DNA from: UBA1563 sp041667115
GTDB taxonomy: Bacteria; Bacteroidota; Ignavibacteria; Ignavibacteriales; Ignavibacteriaceae
Length of the DNA stretch: 26,174 nucleotides
Assembly: GCA_041667115.1 (NCBI GenBank)
Contig: JBAYFO010000051.1
Location: 1-26,174, forward strand
Reading direction: 5' to 3'
In this document: positions 7,408 to 15,786 of the stretch, in pieces
Position numbering within the stretch: position 1 is the stretch's first letter
Layout: every line of letters starts with the position of its first letter
Notes under the pieces: model-generated
Told to the model about the DNA's origin: nothing
The model's database searches: none
What the model saw: only the letters and a program-made list of their open reading frames with translations
Position numbers and translations under genes: made by a program

Positions 7408-9603
7408 TTAGAGAGCCACTTTCGCTTTGGGAAGAGAAAGATAAATAGTGGTTCCGACACCAACGGTACTCTCAATTGAAATATTCCCGCCGTTTTTTTC
7501 TGCTAATTCTTTACAGAGGAGCAACCCTAATCCGGTGCCGGACTCGTTAGCGGTGCCTGTGGTGGAATGTCTTGTTTCAATTTTAAAAATTTTCTTTAAG
7601 AGGTCAGGATCAATTCCTATGCCGTTATCAACAATGCAAATTTCAACGACATCACTTTTCTCTTCCGCAGAAATGATAATCGATCCTTCCGGATTGGTAA
7701 ACTTCACGGCGTTTGCAACCAGATTTTGTATGATCGATCTGAAACTATAATTATCAACAAAAACAAAAATGGGATCCAAGATTTTGTTGATGATAGTAAT
7801 GTTTTTTTTCTCTGAATTTGCTTTAAGCAAAGTAAGAATCTCAGGTATTCCAACTGCAAGATTAATAGTTACGGGAATCAGTTCAATTCTACTTGTTTGA
7901 ATCCGTGACCAATCAAGCAAATTCTCGATGAGCGTATAGACACGTTCAATTAGTGTTTTCAAGTAGCTAATCGTTTTAATTTTTTCGTCATGTTCCATTG
8001 AGTCAAATTCTTCAGAAAGAATTTGAGAATAACCAAGTAATCCGGTAAACGGGCTTTTCAAATCGTGAGCAATAATAGAGAAGAATTTATCTTTTGCCGC
8101 ATTAGCGTCTTCAAGTTCTTTACTCTTTTGAGATATCGCTTTGTTTTTTTCCTCAAGTAAAATTTGTAGTCTGCGGATTTTAACAAATCTGAATACGAGG
8201 AGGAGCAGAATAGCAAAACTGGCAAGAACAACAATGAGAAAAATTTTATTTGTCGTTAGTTGTTTGTCAATTTCAAGTGATTGGATCTTCTTCTCTTTTG
8301 TAAGGAGTTCAACTTCCTTTTCCTTCTCATCCATCTCGCTGATGACTCTCAATTCGGCAACTTTATCACTAGTTGCAGTGTTTAAGAGGGAATCGGAAAC
8401 CAAAGAATAAAGCTTGTGCGTCTCCAACGCTTTCTGGTATTCTTGCTTTGCTTCGTACAAAGAAGAAAGGGCTAAATAGGCTTGCGCGATATTTTTTTTA
8501 TTCTGATTGTTTTTTGCTTCGAGCAGGCTTTTGTTAAATGCTGCTTCTGCTTCTGCCCAAAGTTTTTGAGAGGCATAAACTTTTCCAAGATTTAAAGTTG
8601 TTTTTGAAATTCCAAAAGAGTCATGCAGATTATTCCAAATAGTAAGTGCTTTCTGGAAATATGCCAATGCTTTGGCGAAATCTTTTTTAGCGAAATATAC
8701 TTCACCCAAATCACTCAAAGAATATGCCTCTCCTACAAGATCAACGCCCTCAACTTTAATTTCTAATGATTTGTTTTGATAATTGATAGATCTTGCGAAA
8801 TCATTTTTTTTAAAGTAACTGACACCAAGATTGTTCAGTGCTCGGCCAAACACATATTTGTTTTTAAGATTTTGGGACGAGATTAAGCAACGACTTGCAT
8901 AAATGATTGCTTCGTCTGGTCGATTAAGTTCATTATAGATATTCGCAATATTATTTAGGGTAACTCCGATTTCAAAAGTATCTTTTAGTTTTTCTTTAAT
9001 AGTTAATGCTTGAGCAAAATAATCAAGAGCGGAAGGATACTCACTCCACTTCCAATAAATTAACCCGATATAATTTAAAGCTTGGGCTTCTTCACGTTTT
9101 AGATTTTTCGCTGTAGAAATTTTCAGTGAAATTCTGAAATATTGATAAGCGGGAATGAATTGGTCCTTCTTCCAATAAAGGAGACCAGTTTGGTTATATG
9201 TTTCACACAATTGAAAACTATCTTTTAGTTGAAGAAAAATTTCCAATGCTTTTTTAAATTGAGGTTCGGCTTTTCCGAGTTCATTTTTTCGATAATGACT
9301 AAATCCAAGATTGCGCCGGGCGATTGCTTCCCCGTATCGATAGTTGATTTCTTTCGCAATTTTTAAAGCCTGCTCTGCATACGTGTTAGGTTGCAAAATA
9401 GATTCGCGATTCGTGGCGTCGTCTAGCTGGTTGAGGAGATTAACTTTTTCTACGTCGGAAAGGTCCTTAAGTTTTAGAGCAAGCGAATCTGTTAACTGCT
9501 GGGAATATAAAAGTGCCGGGTAAAAGAGAAGACAAAAAACAACAAATGGAAAAATTTTCCATGGTTTCTTCAACGAACAAATATAGTAGGTATTCTTTTT
9601 CAA
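7408..9603 (-). CDS. TPR-containing sensor histidine kinase
   Basis: 731 residues. A signal peptide or N-terminal anchor ('FPFVVFCLLFYPALLYSQ') precedes a long exported region of tandem tetratricopeptide repeats (about 75-400), recognisable from repeated 'A..Y...AL.I' helices such as 'YPSALDYFAQALTI' and 'FAKALAYFQKALTI'. A coiled coil, a membrane helix (about 450-472), a second coiled coil and a HisKA domain with H513 in 'FFSIIAHDLKSPF' follow. The HATPase has N box 'NLVANAVKF', G1 'DNGIGID' and G2 'GTGLGLLLCKEL'. There is no receiver domain and no neighbouring response regulator, so it is an orphan kinase here. The start is uncertain: the frame opens with TTG at 9603, and a second TTG at 9573 gives a cleaner signal peptide; neither has a clear ribosome site. 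Kinases of this layout are common in Bacteroidota; the signal is unknown. Confidence 0.93.
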   Translation of the reverse strand: MKKNTYYICSLKKPWKIFPFVVFCLLFYPALLYSQQLTDSLALKLKDLSDVEKVNLLNQLDDATNRESILQPNTYAEQALKIAKEINYRYGEAIARRNLGFSHYRKNELGKAEPQFKKALEIFLQLKDSFQLCETYNQTGLLYWKKDQFIPAYQYFRISLKISTAKNLKREEAQALNYIGLIYWKWSEYPSALDYFAQALTIKEKLKDTFEIGVTLNNIANIYNELNRPDEAIIYASRCLISSQNLKNKYVFGRALNNLGVSYFKKNDFARSINYQNKSLEIKVEGVDLVGEAYSLSDLGEVYFAKKDFAKALAYFQKALTIWNNLHDSFGISKTTLNLGKVYASQKLWAEAEAAFNKSLLEAKNNQNKKNIAQAYLALSSLYEAKQEYQKALETHKLYSLVSDSLLNTATSDKVAELRVISEMDEKEKEVELLTKEKKIQSLEIDKQLTTNKIFLIVVLASFAILLLLVFRFVKIRRLQILLEEKNKAISQKSKELEDANAAKDKFFSIIAHDLKSPFTGLLGYSQILSEEFDSMEHDEKIKTISYLKTLIERVYTLIENLLDWSRIQTSRIELIPVTINLAVGIPEILTLLKANSEKKNITIINKILDPIFVFVDNYSFRSIIQNLVANAVKFTNPEGSIIISAEEKSDVVEICIVDNGIGIDPDLLKKIFKIETRHSTTGTANESGTGLGLLLCKELAEKNGGNISIESTVGVGTTIYLSLPKAKVAL

Positions 9604-9723
9604 TATTTTTCAAAACTCGTATTGTTCCACTTTGCTGTGATTCTTGCAGGAGTGAAACAACATATGCACTTTGTTCAATAGTAATCTACTAAAACGGAAA
9701 ACAAAACAAAAACTTTAAAAAGG

Positions 9724-10971
9724 TTAAATTGTATGGATCAACAAACCATCCCGTAATTTCGGTTCAAACCAGGTAGACTTCGGAGGCATCACTTCGTTTG
9801 CATCTGAAATGTTCATTAGATCATTTACGGTAACCGGGTAAAGAGAAAAAGCAACGGCAAACTTTCCACTGTCAACAAGTTTTTCCAACTCGGCGCTACC
9901 GCGAATTCCACCAACAAAATCAATTCGTTTGTTTGTCCGGGGATCATCGATTCCTAATACAGGCTGTAGTAAAAAATTTTGCAGAATGCTTACATCTAAA
10001 TGATCACCGACGGAGGAAGAGAGACTATTACTTGCCAATACAGCATCAAGAGCTTTTAACAGGAACCATTCTCCGTCCAGAAACATACAAAATGATTTTG
10101 CAGTGTTGGGCTCTTTTAATGTAGTTTTTTCAATTGAAAATTTCTCTGCAACGGCGTCTAGAAATGCTTCTTTTGAATTTCCATTAAGGTCAGCAACAAC
10201 ACGGTAATAGGGAAGAATGTGCAATTGCTCTGCAGGGAAAAGCACGGCGATAAAAAAATTATATTCTTCGGTTCCAGTATGTTCAGGATGCTTTTCCATT
10301 TTAACTTTCCGTGCCCGGCTCGCGCTTGCCGCCCGGTGATGTCCATCGGCAATATAGAAGTTTTTTACTTGCGCCATTTCATCAACAAATAATTTATTGT
10401 ATTTGGTCGGAAGCGTCCAAACGGTGTGCTGAATGCCATCATCAGCCGTGAAGTTATATAATGGTTTTTCTTCCGACGTTATTTTTTCAACTACTTGATC
10501 TATGGCAGCAACACCCTTGTAGGTTAAAAAAACAGGACCAGTTTGTGCTTCGGTTGTAACGATATGATTTGTTCTGTCGTCTTCTTTTTCTTTGCGGGTT
10601 TTTTCATGTTTCTTAATAATGTCGTTATCATAATCATCTACTGAAAATGTTGCGGCAATTCCGGTTTGCGCCCTGCCGTTCATAACAAGTTTATATAAAT
10701 AGAAGCTAGGGATTTCATCAATCACTAGCGGAGCGTTTTTTTTTATCTCTTCCAAAACCTCTTTTGCTTTGTGATAAATTTCCTTTGCATAATGGTCAAA
10801 TGAATCTGGGAAATGAATTTCTGATCTTGTGCAATTTAAAAGACTTAGCGGATTTCCTTTGGCTAATATGCGGGCTTCCTCAGTATTTACTACATCATAA
10901 GGAACACTGGCAACCCTTGTCACTACTTCAGGAAGTGGTCGCAATGCTTTAAAAGGACGAATAACAGCCAT
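9724..10971 (-). CDS. DUF1015 family protein
   Basis: 415 residues, close to the usual length of the DUF1015 family (conserved, cytoplasmic, function not established). The N terminus 'IRPFKALRPLPE...VASVPYDVV' and the motif 'YIADGHHRAASASR' at about 205-218 are diagnostic for the family. The C-terminal half 'VGGIRGSAELEKLVDSGKFAVAFSLYPV' is also as expected. ATG is preceded by a GGAG ribosome site. It is divergent from the prenylglyceryl phosphate synthase gene across a 122-base spacer. In some bacteria DUF1015 genes lie beside phosphoglycerate dehydrogenase and phosphoserine aminotransferase genes; here serC is about 2.4 kb downstream on the same strand, with one kinase gene between. A serine-pathway link is only a suggestion. 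Confidence 0.93.
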   Translation of the reverse strand: MAVIRPFKALRPLPEVVTRVASVPYDVVNTEEARILAKGNPLSLLNCTRSEIHFPDSFDHYAKEIYHKAKEVLEEIKKNAPLVIDEIPSFYLYKLVMNGRAQTGIAATFSVDDYDNDIIKKHEKTRKEKEDDRTNHIVTTEAQTGPVFLTYKGVAAIDQVVEKITSEEKPLYNFTADDGIQHTVWTLPTKYNKLFVDEMAQVKNFYIADGHHRAASASRARKVKMEKHPEHTGTEEYNFFIAVLFPAEQLHILPYYRVVADLNGNSKEAFLDAVAEKFSIEKTTLKEPNTAKSFCMFLDGEWFLLKALDAVLASNSLSSSVGDHLDVSILQNFLLQPVLGIDDPRTNKRIDFVGGIRGSAELEKLVDSGKFAVAFSLYPVTVNDLMNISDANEVMPPKSTWFEPKLRDGLLIHTI

Positions 10972-11093
10972 AAAAACTCCAGGAGATTAAAAATTTGTTC
11001 CTTAAAAATCGTAAAATTTTTGACAATAAACCATTCATTTTGCTTTTCTATCTTTTTAGAATTAAATATATTGCACAAAATATATTTGGGATT

Positions 11094-11840
11094 ATGAAGA
11101 CTTATTCATATTTGTTAGATATTATCGAGAAAAAGGGAGCGGTGTACCTTCTCCTGATTGATCCCGATAAAATATCCGGAGAAAAATTACGTTCTTTCGT
11201 TTCAGCTTGTGATAAAGCTGGCGTAGATGGATTTCTTGTCGGTGGCAGTTTGCTCATGGGCGGAAATCTTGAAACTACAATCGACGAGATAAAGCAAAGT
11301 AGCAAACTTCCCGTAATTATTTTCCCAGGTGCAGTTCATCAATTGTATGAGCGTGCTGATGCTGTTTTATATATCTCTCTAATTAGCGGGAGAAATGCCG
11401 AACACATTATAGGCAAGCATATCATCGCTGCTCCAATTATTAAACAAATGGGTCTGGAACCGATTTCAACGGGTTATATGTTAATTGAATCGGGAACAAA
11501 AACTACGGCGGAATATATCAGTGGAAGTTTACCTATACCTCGTAACAAGTCGGAAATAGCAGTTGCAACTGCTTTAGCTGCGCAGTATTTGGGGATGAAA
11601 TTAATTTATCTTGAAGGGGGTTCCGGCGCACAATTCTCTGTTCCGAAAGAAATGGTTTCTGCGGTTTCAAAGGCTGTTGATATTCCGGTAATTGTAGGTG
11701 GAGGAATTCGCACACCACAAGAAGCGCGTGAAAAAGTTGAACATGGCGCAAAGATTGTTGTAACAGGAAACTTTTTTGAAGAAGAAAAAAATTGGAAATT
11801 GCTAAAAGAGTTTGCCGAAGCGATCCATCTGAAAAAATAA
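11094..11840 (+). CDS. geranylgeranylglyceryl/heptaprenylglyceryl phosphate synthase family protein
   Basis: 248-residue TIM-barrel enzyme that joins a prenyl diphosphate to sn-glycerol-1-phosphate through an ether bond; cytoplasmic or membrane-associated. Seen here: 'LLIDPDK' near the N terminus, 'GVDGFLVGGSLL', 'VIIFPGAVHQLYERADAVLYISLISGR', 'YLEGGSGAQFSVP' and the phosphate-binding 'VIVGGGIRTPQEAREKVEHGAKIVVTGN'. These are the GGGPS/PcrB family motifs. Archaeal enzymes use C20 chains and Bacillus PcrB uses C35; the chain length here cannot be read by eye. I chose the ATG at 11094 because the upstream extension (from a TTG at 10995) is AT-rich and not family-like. The next gene starts 26 bases downstream, suggesting an envelope-precursor operon. 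Confidence 0.93.
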   Translation: MKTYSYLLDIIEKKGAVYLLLIDPDKISGEKLRSFVSACDKAGVDGFLVGGSLLMGGNLETTIDEIKQSSKLPVIIFPGAVHQLYERADAVLYISLISGRNAEHIIGKHIIAAPIIKQMGLEPISTGYMLIESGTKTTAEYISGSLPIPRNKSEIAVATALAAQYLGMKLIYLEGGSGAQFSVPKEMVSAVSKAVDIPVIVGGGIRTPQEAREKVEHGAKIVVTGNFFEEEKNWKLLKEFAEAIHLKK

Positions 11841-11866
11841 TAGCTATTTAATTAGGGAAACAAAAA

Positions 11867-12454
11867 TTGGACAAACAAAAATTCATTTCCGATTCGCTAA
11901 CGGAAAGTTCTGAAACAAAGTTAAAAATGTTAAATAGCTGTTCAGGCGATATTGAAAAGGCAGTTGAACTTTTGGTTGAAGCTTATAAAGAAGGGAAAAA
12001 ACTTTTACTTTGCGGAAACGGGGGAAGCGCTGCTGATTGCCAACACATCGCTACGGAATTAATGATCCGCCTAAATCATCACATACAGAGACCGGCACTT
12101 CCTGCAATAGCATTAACAACCGACACATCAAATTTAACTGCCGGCGGAAATGATATTGGATTCGAAAATGTATTTGCCCGTAATGTTGAAGGTTTGGGAA
12201 ATGAGGGGGATGTTTTATTGGCTATCTCAACAAGTGGAAATTCTCCGAATGTTATTAAAGCTGTAGAGATGGCTCACGCTAAAAGAATGAAAGTTATGGG
12301 ATTTCTCGGAGGAAATGGCGGGAAGCTAAAATCACTAGTTGATATTCCGGTTGTTATTCCATCAACTAACACACAACGGATTCAGGAGGGGCACATCACG
12401 GTTGCCCACATCATCTGCGAACTGACGGAAGAAGAACTTTACGGCAGCAACTAA
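11867..12454 (+). CDS. gmhA: D-sedoheptulose-7-phosphate isomerase (SIS domain)
   Basis: 195 residues (family about 190-200). It isomerises sedoheptulose-7-phosphate to D-glycero-D-manno-heptose-7-phosphate, the first step of the ADP-heptose pathway for LPS core. The SIS-domain signatures are 'LLCGNGGSAADCQHIATELMIR', 'ALTTDTSNLTAGGND', 'LLAISTSGNSPNVIKAVE' and 'TQRIQEGHITVAHIICELTEEEL'. The last contains the Gln and His expected to bind the active-site metal. Translation starts at TTG, 8-13 bases after AGGGA; no in-frame ATG precedes the conserved region. It is 26 bases behind the prenylglyceryl phosphate synthase gene and probably co-transcribed. Related SIS proteins such as DiaA are less likely given the intact metal-binding segment. 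Confidence 0.9.
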   Translation: MDKQKFISDSLTESSETKLKMLNSCSGDIEKAVELLVEAYKEGKKLLLCGNGGSAADCQHIATELMIRLNHHIQRPALPAIALTTDTSNLTAGGNDIGFENVFARNVEGLGNEGDVLLAISTSGNSPNVIKAVEMAHAKRMKVMGFLGGNGGKLKSLVDIPVVIPSTNTQRIQEGHITVAHIICELTEEELYGSN

Positions 12455-12547
12455 TTTTTTGTTAAAAGAAATTCGATCTTCTTCAATAGAAGCATTGTTA
12501 CAAAAGGAAATTTTAAGTATTTTTGAAAAGAAGAAATGATACTCTTC

Positions 12548-12617
12548 GGAGAGATGGCAGAGTGGTTTGAGCCAGAGGCTCATCAACCTTTGGCTGAGAA
12601 TGCGGCGGTCTTGAAAA
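12548..12617 (+). pseudogene. broken partial copy of tRNA-Ser with 30-base insertion
   Basis: Bases 12548-12567 are identical to the first 20 bases of the intact tRNA-Ser at 12636. Bases 12598-12617 are identical to 12656-12675 of the intact gene (D-stem end to anticodon loop). Between the two blocks, 12568-12597 is extra and contains a 9-base hairpin (AGCCAGAGG/CCTTTGGCT, one G-T pair). The copy stops after the anticodon loop and has no variable arm, T arm or 3' acceptor strand, so it cannot fold as a tRNA. Confidence 0.85.
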
Positions 12618-12635
12618 AGAAATTATAAATAATAC

Positions 12636-12722
12636 GGAGAGATGGCAGAGTGGTTGAATGCGGCGGTCTTGAAAACCGTTAAGGATGTAAGTCCTTCCGG
12701 GGTTCGAATCCCTGTCTCTCCG
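12636..12722 (+). tRNA. tRNA-Ser(UGA)
   Basis: 87 bases forming a full type II cloverleaf. The acceptor is GGAGAGA (12636-12642) with TCTCTCC (12715-12721), and G12722 is the discriminator. The anticodon stem GCGGT/ACCGT encloses loop CTTGAAA with anticodon TGA at 12670-12672. A long variable arm AAGGA/TCCTT (12681-12696) is typical of tRNA-Ser. The T arm is CGGGG TTCGAAT CCCTG. The CCA end is not encoded. It reads UCA codons (and other UCN with modification). Confidence 0.97.
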
Positions 12723-12734
12723 CCCCTAAAAATT

Positions 12735-12776
12735 AAGCCTCAATAACGTTCAGAATATGCGTTTTTGAGGCTTTTT
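12735..12776 (+). terminator. intrinsic terminator after tRNA-Ser
   Basis: A perfect 9-base stem AAGCCTCAA (12735-12743) / TTGAGGCTT (12765-12773) with a 21-base loop runs into TTTTT. It begins 13 bases after the tRNA. Confidence 0.8.
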
Positions 12777-13205
12777 CATTGCTTCACTATCCACCAGTTT
12801 ATATAAAACCCACCTATTTAAACCTGGTTTGGACACTTTTTGGACACTAATTCTTTTCAAAATTATCCGATAAACGGGAAGCTCTGTGAACTCTATTTTT
12901 ATGTTCTTCATGCTTGAGAAGTCCGTCCAATATTTTAACTTCTGTATGCAAATGGAGTTGAAAAGACACTCCTATTTTTATCGGAAATAATTATATCGGG
13001 AGAATTCAAAATATTATTCTTATTTTTGATCTGACAAAGAAAATTCTTGCTTTGGGCAATCTTAAATTGATAACGGAAAAGAACATTACATTTCAGAAGC
13101 CCGCACCAGAAATTTCTTTTAATGGCAATTTCTGAAATCAATTTCAAATTTTAAAATCTTTAAATGAAATCAAAATACAATTACAGTTGTTTCTTGAGGT
13201 ATTAG
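12777..13205. other. gene-poor spacer between tRNA-Ser and arylsulfotransferase genes
   Basis: About 430 AT-rich bases with no convincing gene. TGGACACT is directly repeated at 12831-12848. On the minus strand, 12990-12847 is open for 47 codons and ends in a basic/acidic helix-like peptide ('LLKHEEHKNRVHRASRLSDN'). It has no start or ribosome site and could be the tail of a decayed integrase-like gene, but this is weak. The ribosome site for the next gene (GAGGT at 13197-13201) closes the spacer. Confidence 0.5.
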
Positions 13206-15761
13206 ATGAAAATAAAGTTACTTTTTTTATCCCTATTCTTTTTTGTTGATTCTTTCGCTGGTTCAAATATTAAACCCAAAGAAATACTGTTCATCTATCC
13301 GAATCCAGGCTCGCAATTTATTCATGTCAATTCAACGATCATTATAAAAGTTGATGAAAAATATCTATCTCAATTAAACAACAAATCAATGAATTTTTCC
13401 GTCGTAGGATCAAAAAGCGGTTATCATAGCGGTAAAATTTTAATTTCAAAAAATACCGTAATTTTTGAACCAGAGACAATGTTCGAAGCTTCCGAGAAGG
13501 TAGATGTTACTATTCTGCCGCCTTTTTTTGTCCCCGGACAAGTCTATACATTTTCATTCGAAACAAATTCGATAAAGGAATTTGATCCTAAAGTATTTCA
13601 GCCATTTTCGGATGACAATAATTTTTTAGCCTTAAATAAAACAAGTGCTGAATATAATACAGTCGGAAAACCTACTTCAATAAATGGTGTAACTGTTCCA
13701 AGCGACTTCCCTAAAATCAATGTTGTCATCTCAAACCAAACTGCACCGGGAAAAATATTTATTTCCAACTGGGGTGGTACTTCATATATGATGATAATGG
13801 AAAATGACGGCACTCCTTATTTTTACAAACGATTCCCGGGCAGCACTCAAACACGTGACTTTAAAGTCCAGCCTACCGGAACTCTTACCCGGCGCGTGTA
13901 TGAGAATCTTAATTGTTTTGTTGAAATGGATTCGCAATACACAACCATTGATACTTTTAGGTGCAAGAATGGTTATGGAACCGATGAGCACGATATCCAG
14001 TTATTGCCCGACCACCACAGTTTTATGATCGCACTGGATTATCACAGTGTGGATATGAGCAAAATAGTCTCCGGAGGTCAAACCAATGCTACCGTGATAG
14101 GGAATAGCATTCAGGAACTTGATGAAAACCATAATATTGTTTTTCAATGGAGTTGTTGGAATAATTTTAATATCGCGGATGCTGTACACGAGAATCTCCA
14201 AGCGAATACCATCGATTATATTCACATGAATTCAATAGCCATTGATTATGATAGTAATATTGTTATTTCCAGCAGACACTTGAGCGAAATAACGAAAATC
14301 AATCGAAAGACGGGTAAAATCATGTGGAGATTTGGTGGAGCTCATAACCAGTTTACTATTGTTAATGATCCGTATGGTATATCTTACCAGCATAATGTTA
14401 GACCTGTCCCTGGAAAACCGGATCAGTATACTATTTTTGACAATGGAAATTATCATTCCCCCAATTTTTCGAGGGTTGTTGAGTTCAAAATAGATACCTT
14501 AAACAAGACTGCTACAAAAGTTTGGGAGTACCGCCATTCTCCAGATTATTACACCAGTTGGATGGGAAATGCCCAGCGTCTTCCGAACGGGAATACCTAT
14601 ATTGATTGGGCAGATAATCCGTTACCCAAAGCTTACGAAGTAACTCCATCGGGTCAAACGGTGTATCAAGCTAATTTCGATCAAAGCATGCCTTGTTATC
14701 GCTCCTACCGTTTTGAGTGGGAAAGTGTATTGAAAGTTCCATACTTGATAGCGGAATCTTATTCAGATAAAGTTACTTTGATATTCAATAAGTTCGGAGA
14801 CAACACAGTTAAGAAATATATAGTCTATGTGGGACTTTCACCTCATCCTGTTACTCCAATAGATAGCACATCGGGTACGTCAATTGATCTATCAAATTTA
14901 TCAAACAATAAGCTATACTATTTTCGTGTGACCGCTCGGAATATTGCTGGGATTGAAAGCGATTATTCAAACGAGGAAAATGTACAAGTAAAGTTCACGC
15001 AACCTGGGCAAAATTTAATAGTCAATGGAGATTTTTCGTTAGGGAATACCATTTGGACCTTTAATGCAAGGAATGGAGCTGCTGCACAAGGGACTGTAGA
15101 AAATGGTGAGTATGTTGTTAGAGTTACGAATAGCGGCACAGCTTATTCCGATATTCAACTAATCCAGGGAAGTTTTCCGTTGATAAAAGGGAAACATTAT
15201 ACATTTGAATTTGATGCTAGATCAACCGGTAATAGGGTGATGGAGCCGAGAATAGCTCAAAACGGTGGAAATTATGTTGTCTATTCTAAAACAGGTCCTA
15301 TCGTACTCACTTCTCAAATGACCCACTTTAAATATCCATTTGAGATGACCGATCCGACTGATTATTTAGCAAGAGTTGTTATGAACTGTGGGACTTCAAA
15401 TCTCACTTGTTATTTTGATAATATCTCTGTAAAAGAAGATTTGACTTCTGATGCGGCGGACAATAATCCAAGTGTGCCGGGAGATTTTATGCTCTATCAG
15501 AATTATCCGAATCCATTCAATCCTGTTACTGAAATTAATTACTCACTTCCGGAATTAAGTTATGTTAATATAGAGATCTTTGATATACTTGGGAGAAAAA
15601 TTAAGACGTTGATGGATTCGCAGCAAGATGCAGGATTGCATCATGTAAAATTCGACGCATCAAATCTTACTTCGGGGATATATTTTTATAAATTTGATGG
15701 TAGAACATTAAAAAACGAAAAATCTTTTTCAAAAATAAATAAAATGTTGGTGCTTAAGTGA
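13206..15761 (+). CDS. arylsulfotransferase (ASST)-like T9SS-exported protein
   Basis: 851 residues. Signal peptide at about 1-18, then an Ig-like N-terminal domain (about 25-120, 'IYPNPGSQFIHVNSTIIIKV'). The arylsulfotransferase-type beta-propeller (about 165-500) has the family motifs 'DEHDIQLLPD', 'IQELDENHNIVFQW', 'YIHMNSIAIDYDSNIVISSRHLSEITKI', 'GKIMWRFGG', 'YQHNVRPVP' and 'NAQRLPNGNTYIDW'. H340, R357, H358 and H396 are candidates for the sulfate-transfer centre. A fibronectin-III-like domain (about 515-595), a carbohydrate-binding-like jelly roll (about 600-745) and a type A T9SS sorting domain ('YQNYPNPFNPVTEINYSL' to the end) follow. Characterised ASSTs move sulfate between phenols in the periplasm; here the product would be at the cell surface, and the activity is inferred. 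The paralogue follows 25 bases downstream. GAGGT precedes the ATG. Confidence 0.9.
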   Translation: MKIKLLFLSLFFFVDSFAGSNIKPKEILFIYPNPGSQFIHVNSTIIIKVDEKYLSQLNNKSMNFSVVGSKSGYHSGKILISKNTVIFEPETMFEASEKVDVTILPPFFVPGQVYTFSFETNSIKEFDPKVFQPFSDDNNFLALNKTSAEYNTVGKPTSINGVTVPSDFPKINVVISNQTAPGKIFISNWGGTSYMMIMENDGTPYFYKRFPGSTQTRDFKVQPTGTLTRRVYENLNCFVEMDSQYTTIDTFRCKNGYGTDEHDIQLLPDHHSFMIALDYHSVDMSKIVSGGQTNATVIGNSIQELDENHNIVFQWSCWNNFNIADAVHENLQANTIDYIHMNSIAIDYDSNIVISSRHLSEITKINRKTGKIMWRFGGAHNQFTIVNDPYGISYQHNVRPVPGKPDQYTIFDNGNYHSPNFSRVVEFKIDTLNKTATKVWEYRHSPDYYTSWMGNAQRLPNGNTYIDWADNPLPKAYEVTPSGQTVYQANFDQSMPCYRSYRFEWESVLKVPYLIAESYSDKVTLIFNKFGDNTVKKYIVYVGLSPHPVTPIDSTSGTSIDLSNLSNNKLYYFRVTARNIAGIESDYSNEENVQVKFTQPGQNLIVNGDFSLGNTIWTFNARNGAAAQGTVENGEYVVRVTNSGTAYSDIQLIQGSFPLIKGKHYTFEFDARSTGNRVMEPRIAQNGGNYVVYSKTGPIVLTSQMTHFKYPFEMTDPTDYLARVVMNCGTSNLTCYFDNISVKEDLTSDAADNNPSVPGDFMLYQNYPNPFNPVTEINYSLPELSYVNIEIFDILGRKIKTLMDSQQDAGLHHVKFDASNLTSGIYFYKFDGRTLKNEKSFSKINKMLVLK

Positions 15762-15786
15762 GCAAGAAAATATTTTGGAGTGTTAA

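Noticed and set aside
9604..9723. GTTCCACT...AGTGAAAC inverted repeat before the TPR kinase as an operator
   Set aside because: It has a mismatch and irregular inner pairing; indistinguishable from chance in AT-rich DNA without comparison.
11020..11048. TTGACA as a -35 element for the prenylglyceryl phosphate synthase gene
   Set aside because: At 17-base spacing the -10 position reads CTTTTC; the nearest TATCTT is 23 bases away. No supported promoter.
12548..12617. First tRNA-Ser-like block as a second functional tRNA
   Set aside because: It lacks the variable arm, T arm and 3' acceptor strand, and its D arm is interrupted, so no cloverleaf forms.
12935..13147. 70-codon minus-strand open frame in the spacer after the tRNA
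   Set aside because: AT-rich composition, no ribosome site, no recognisable domain and a Lys/Asn/Ile-dominated product; more likely non-coding.
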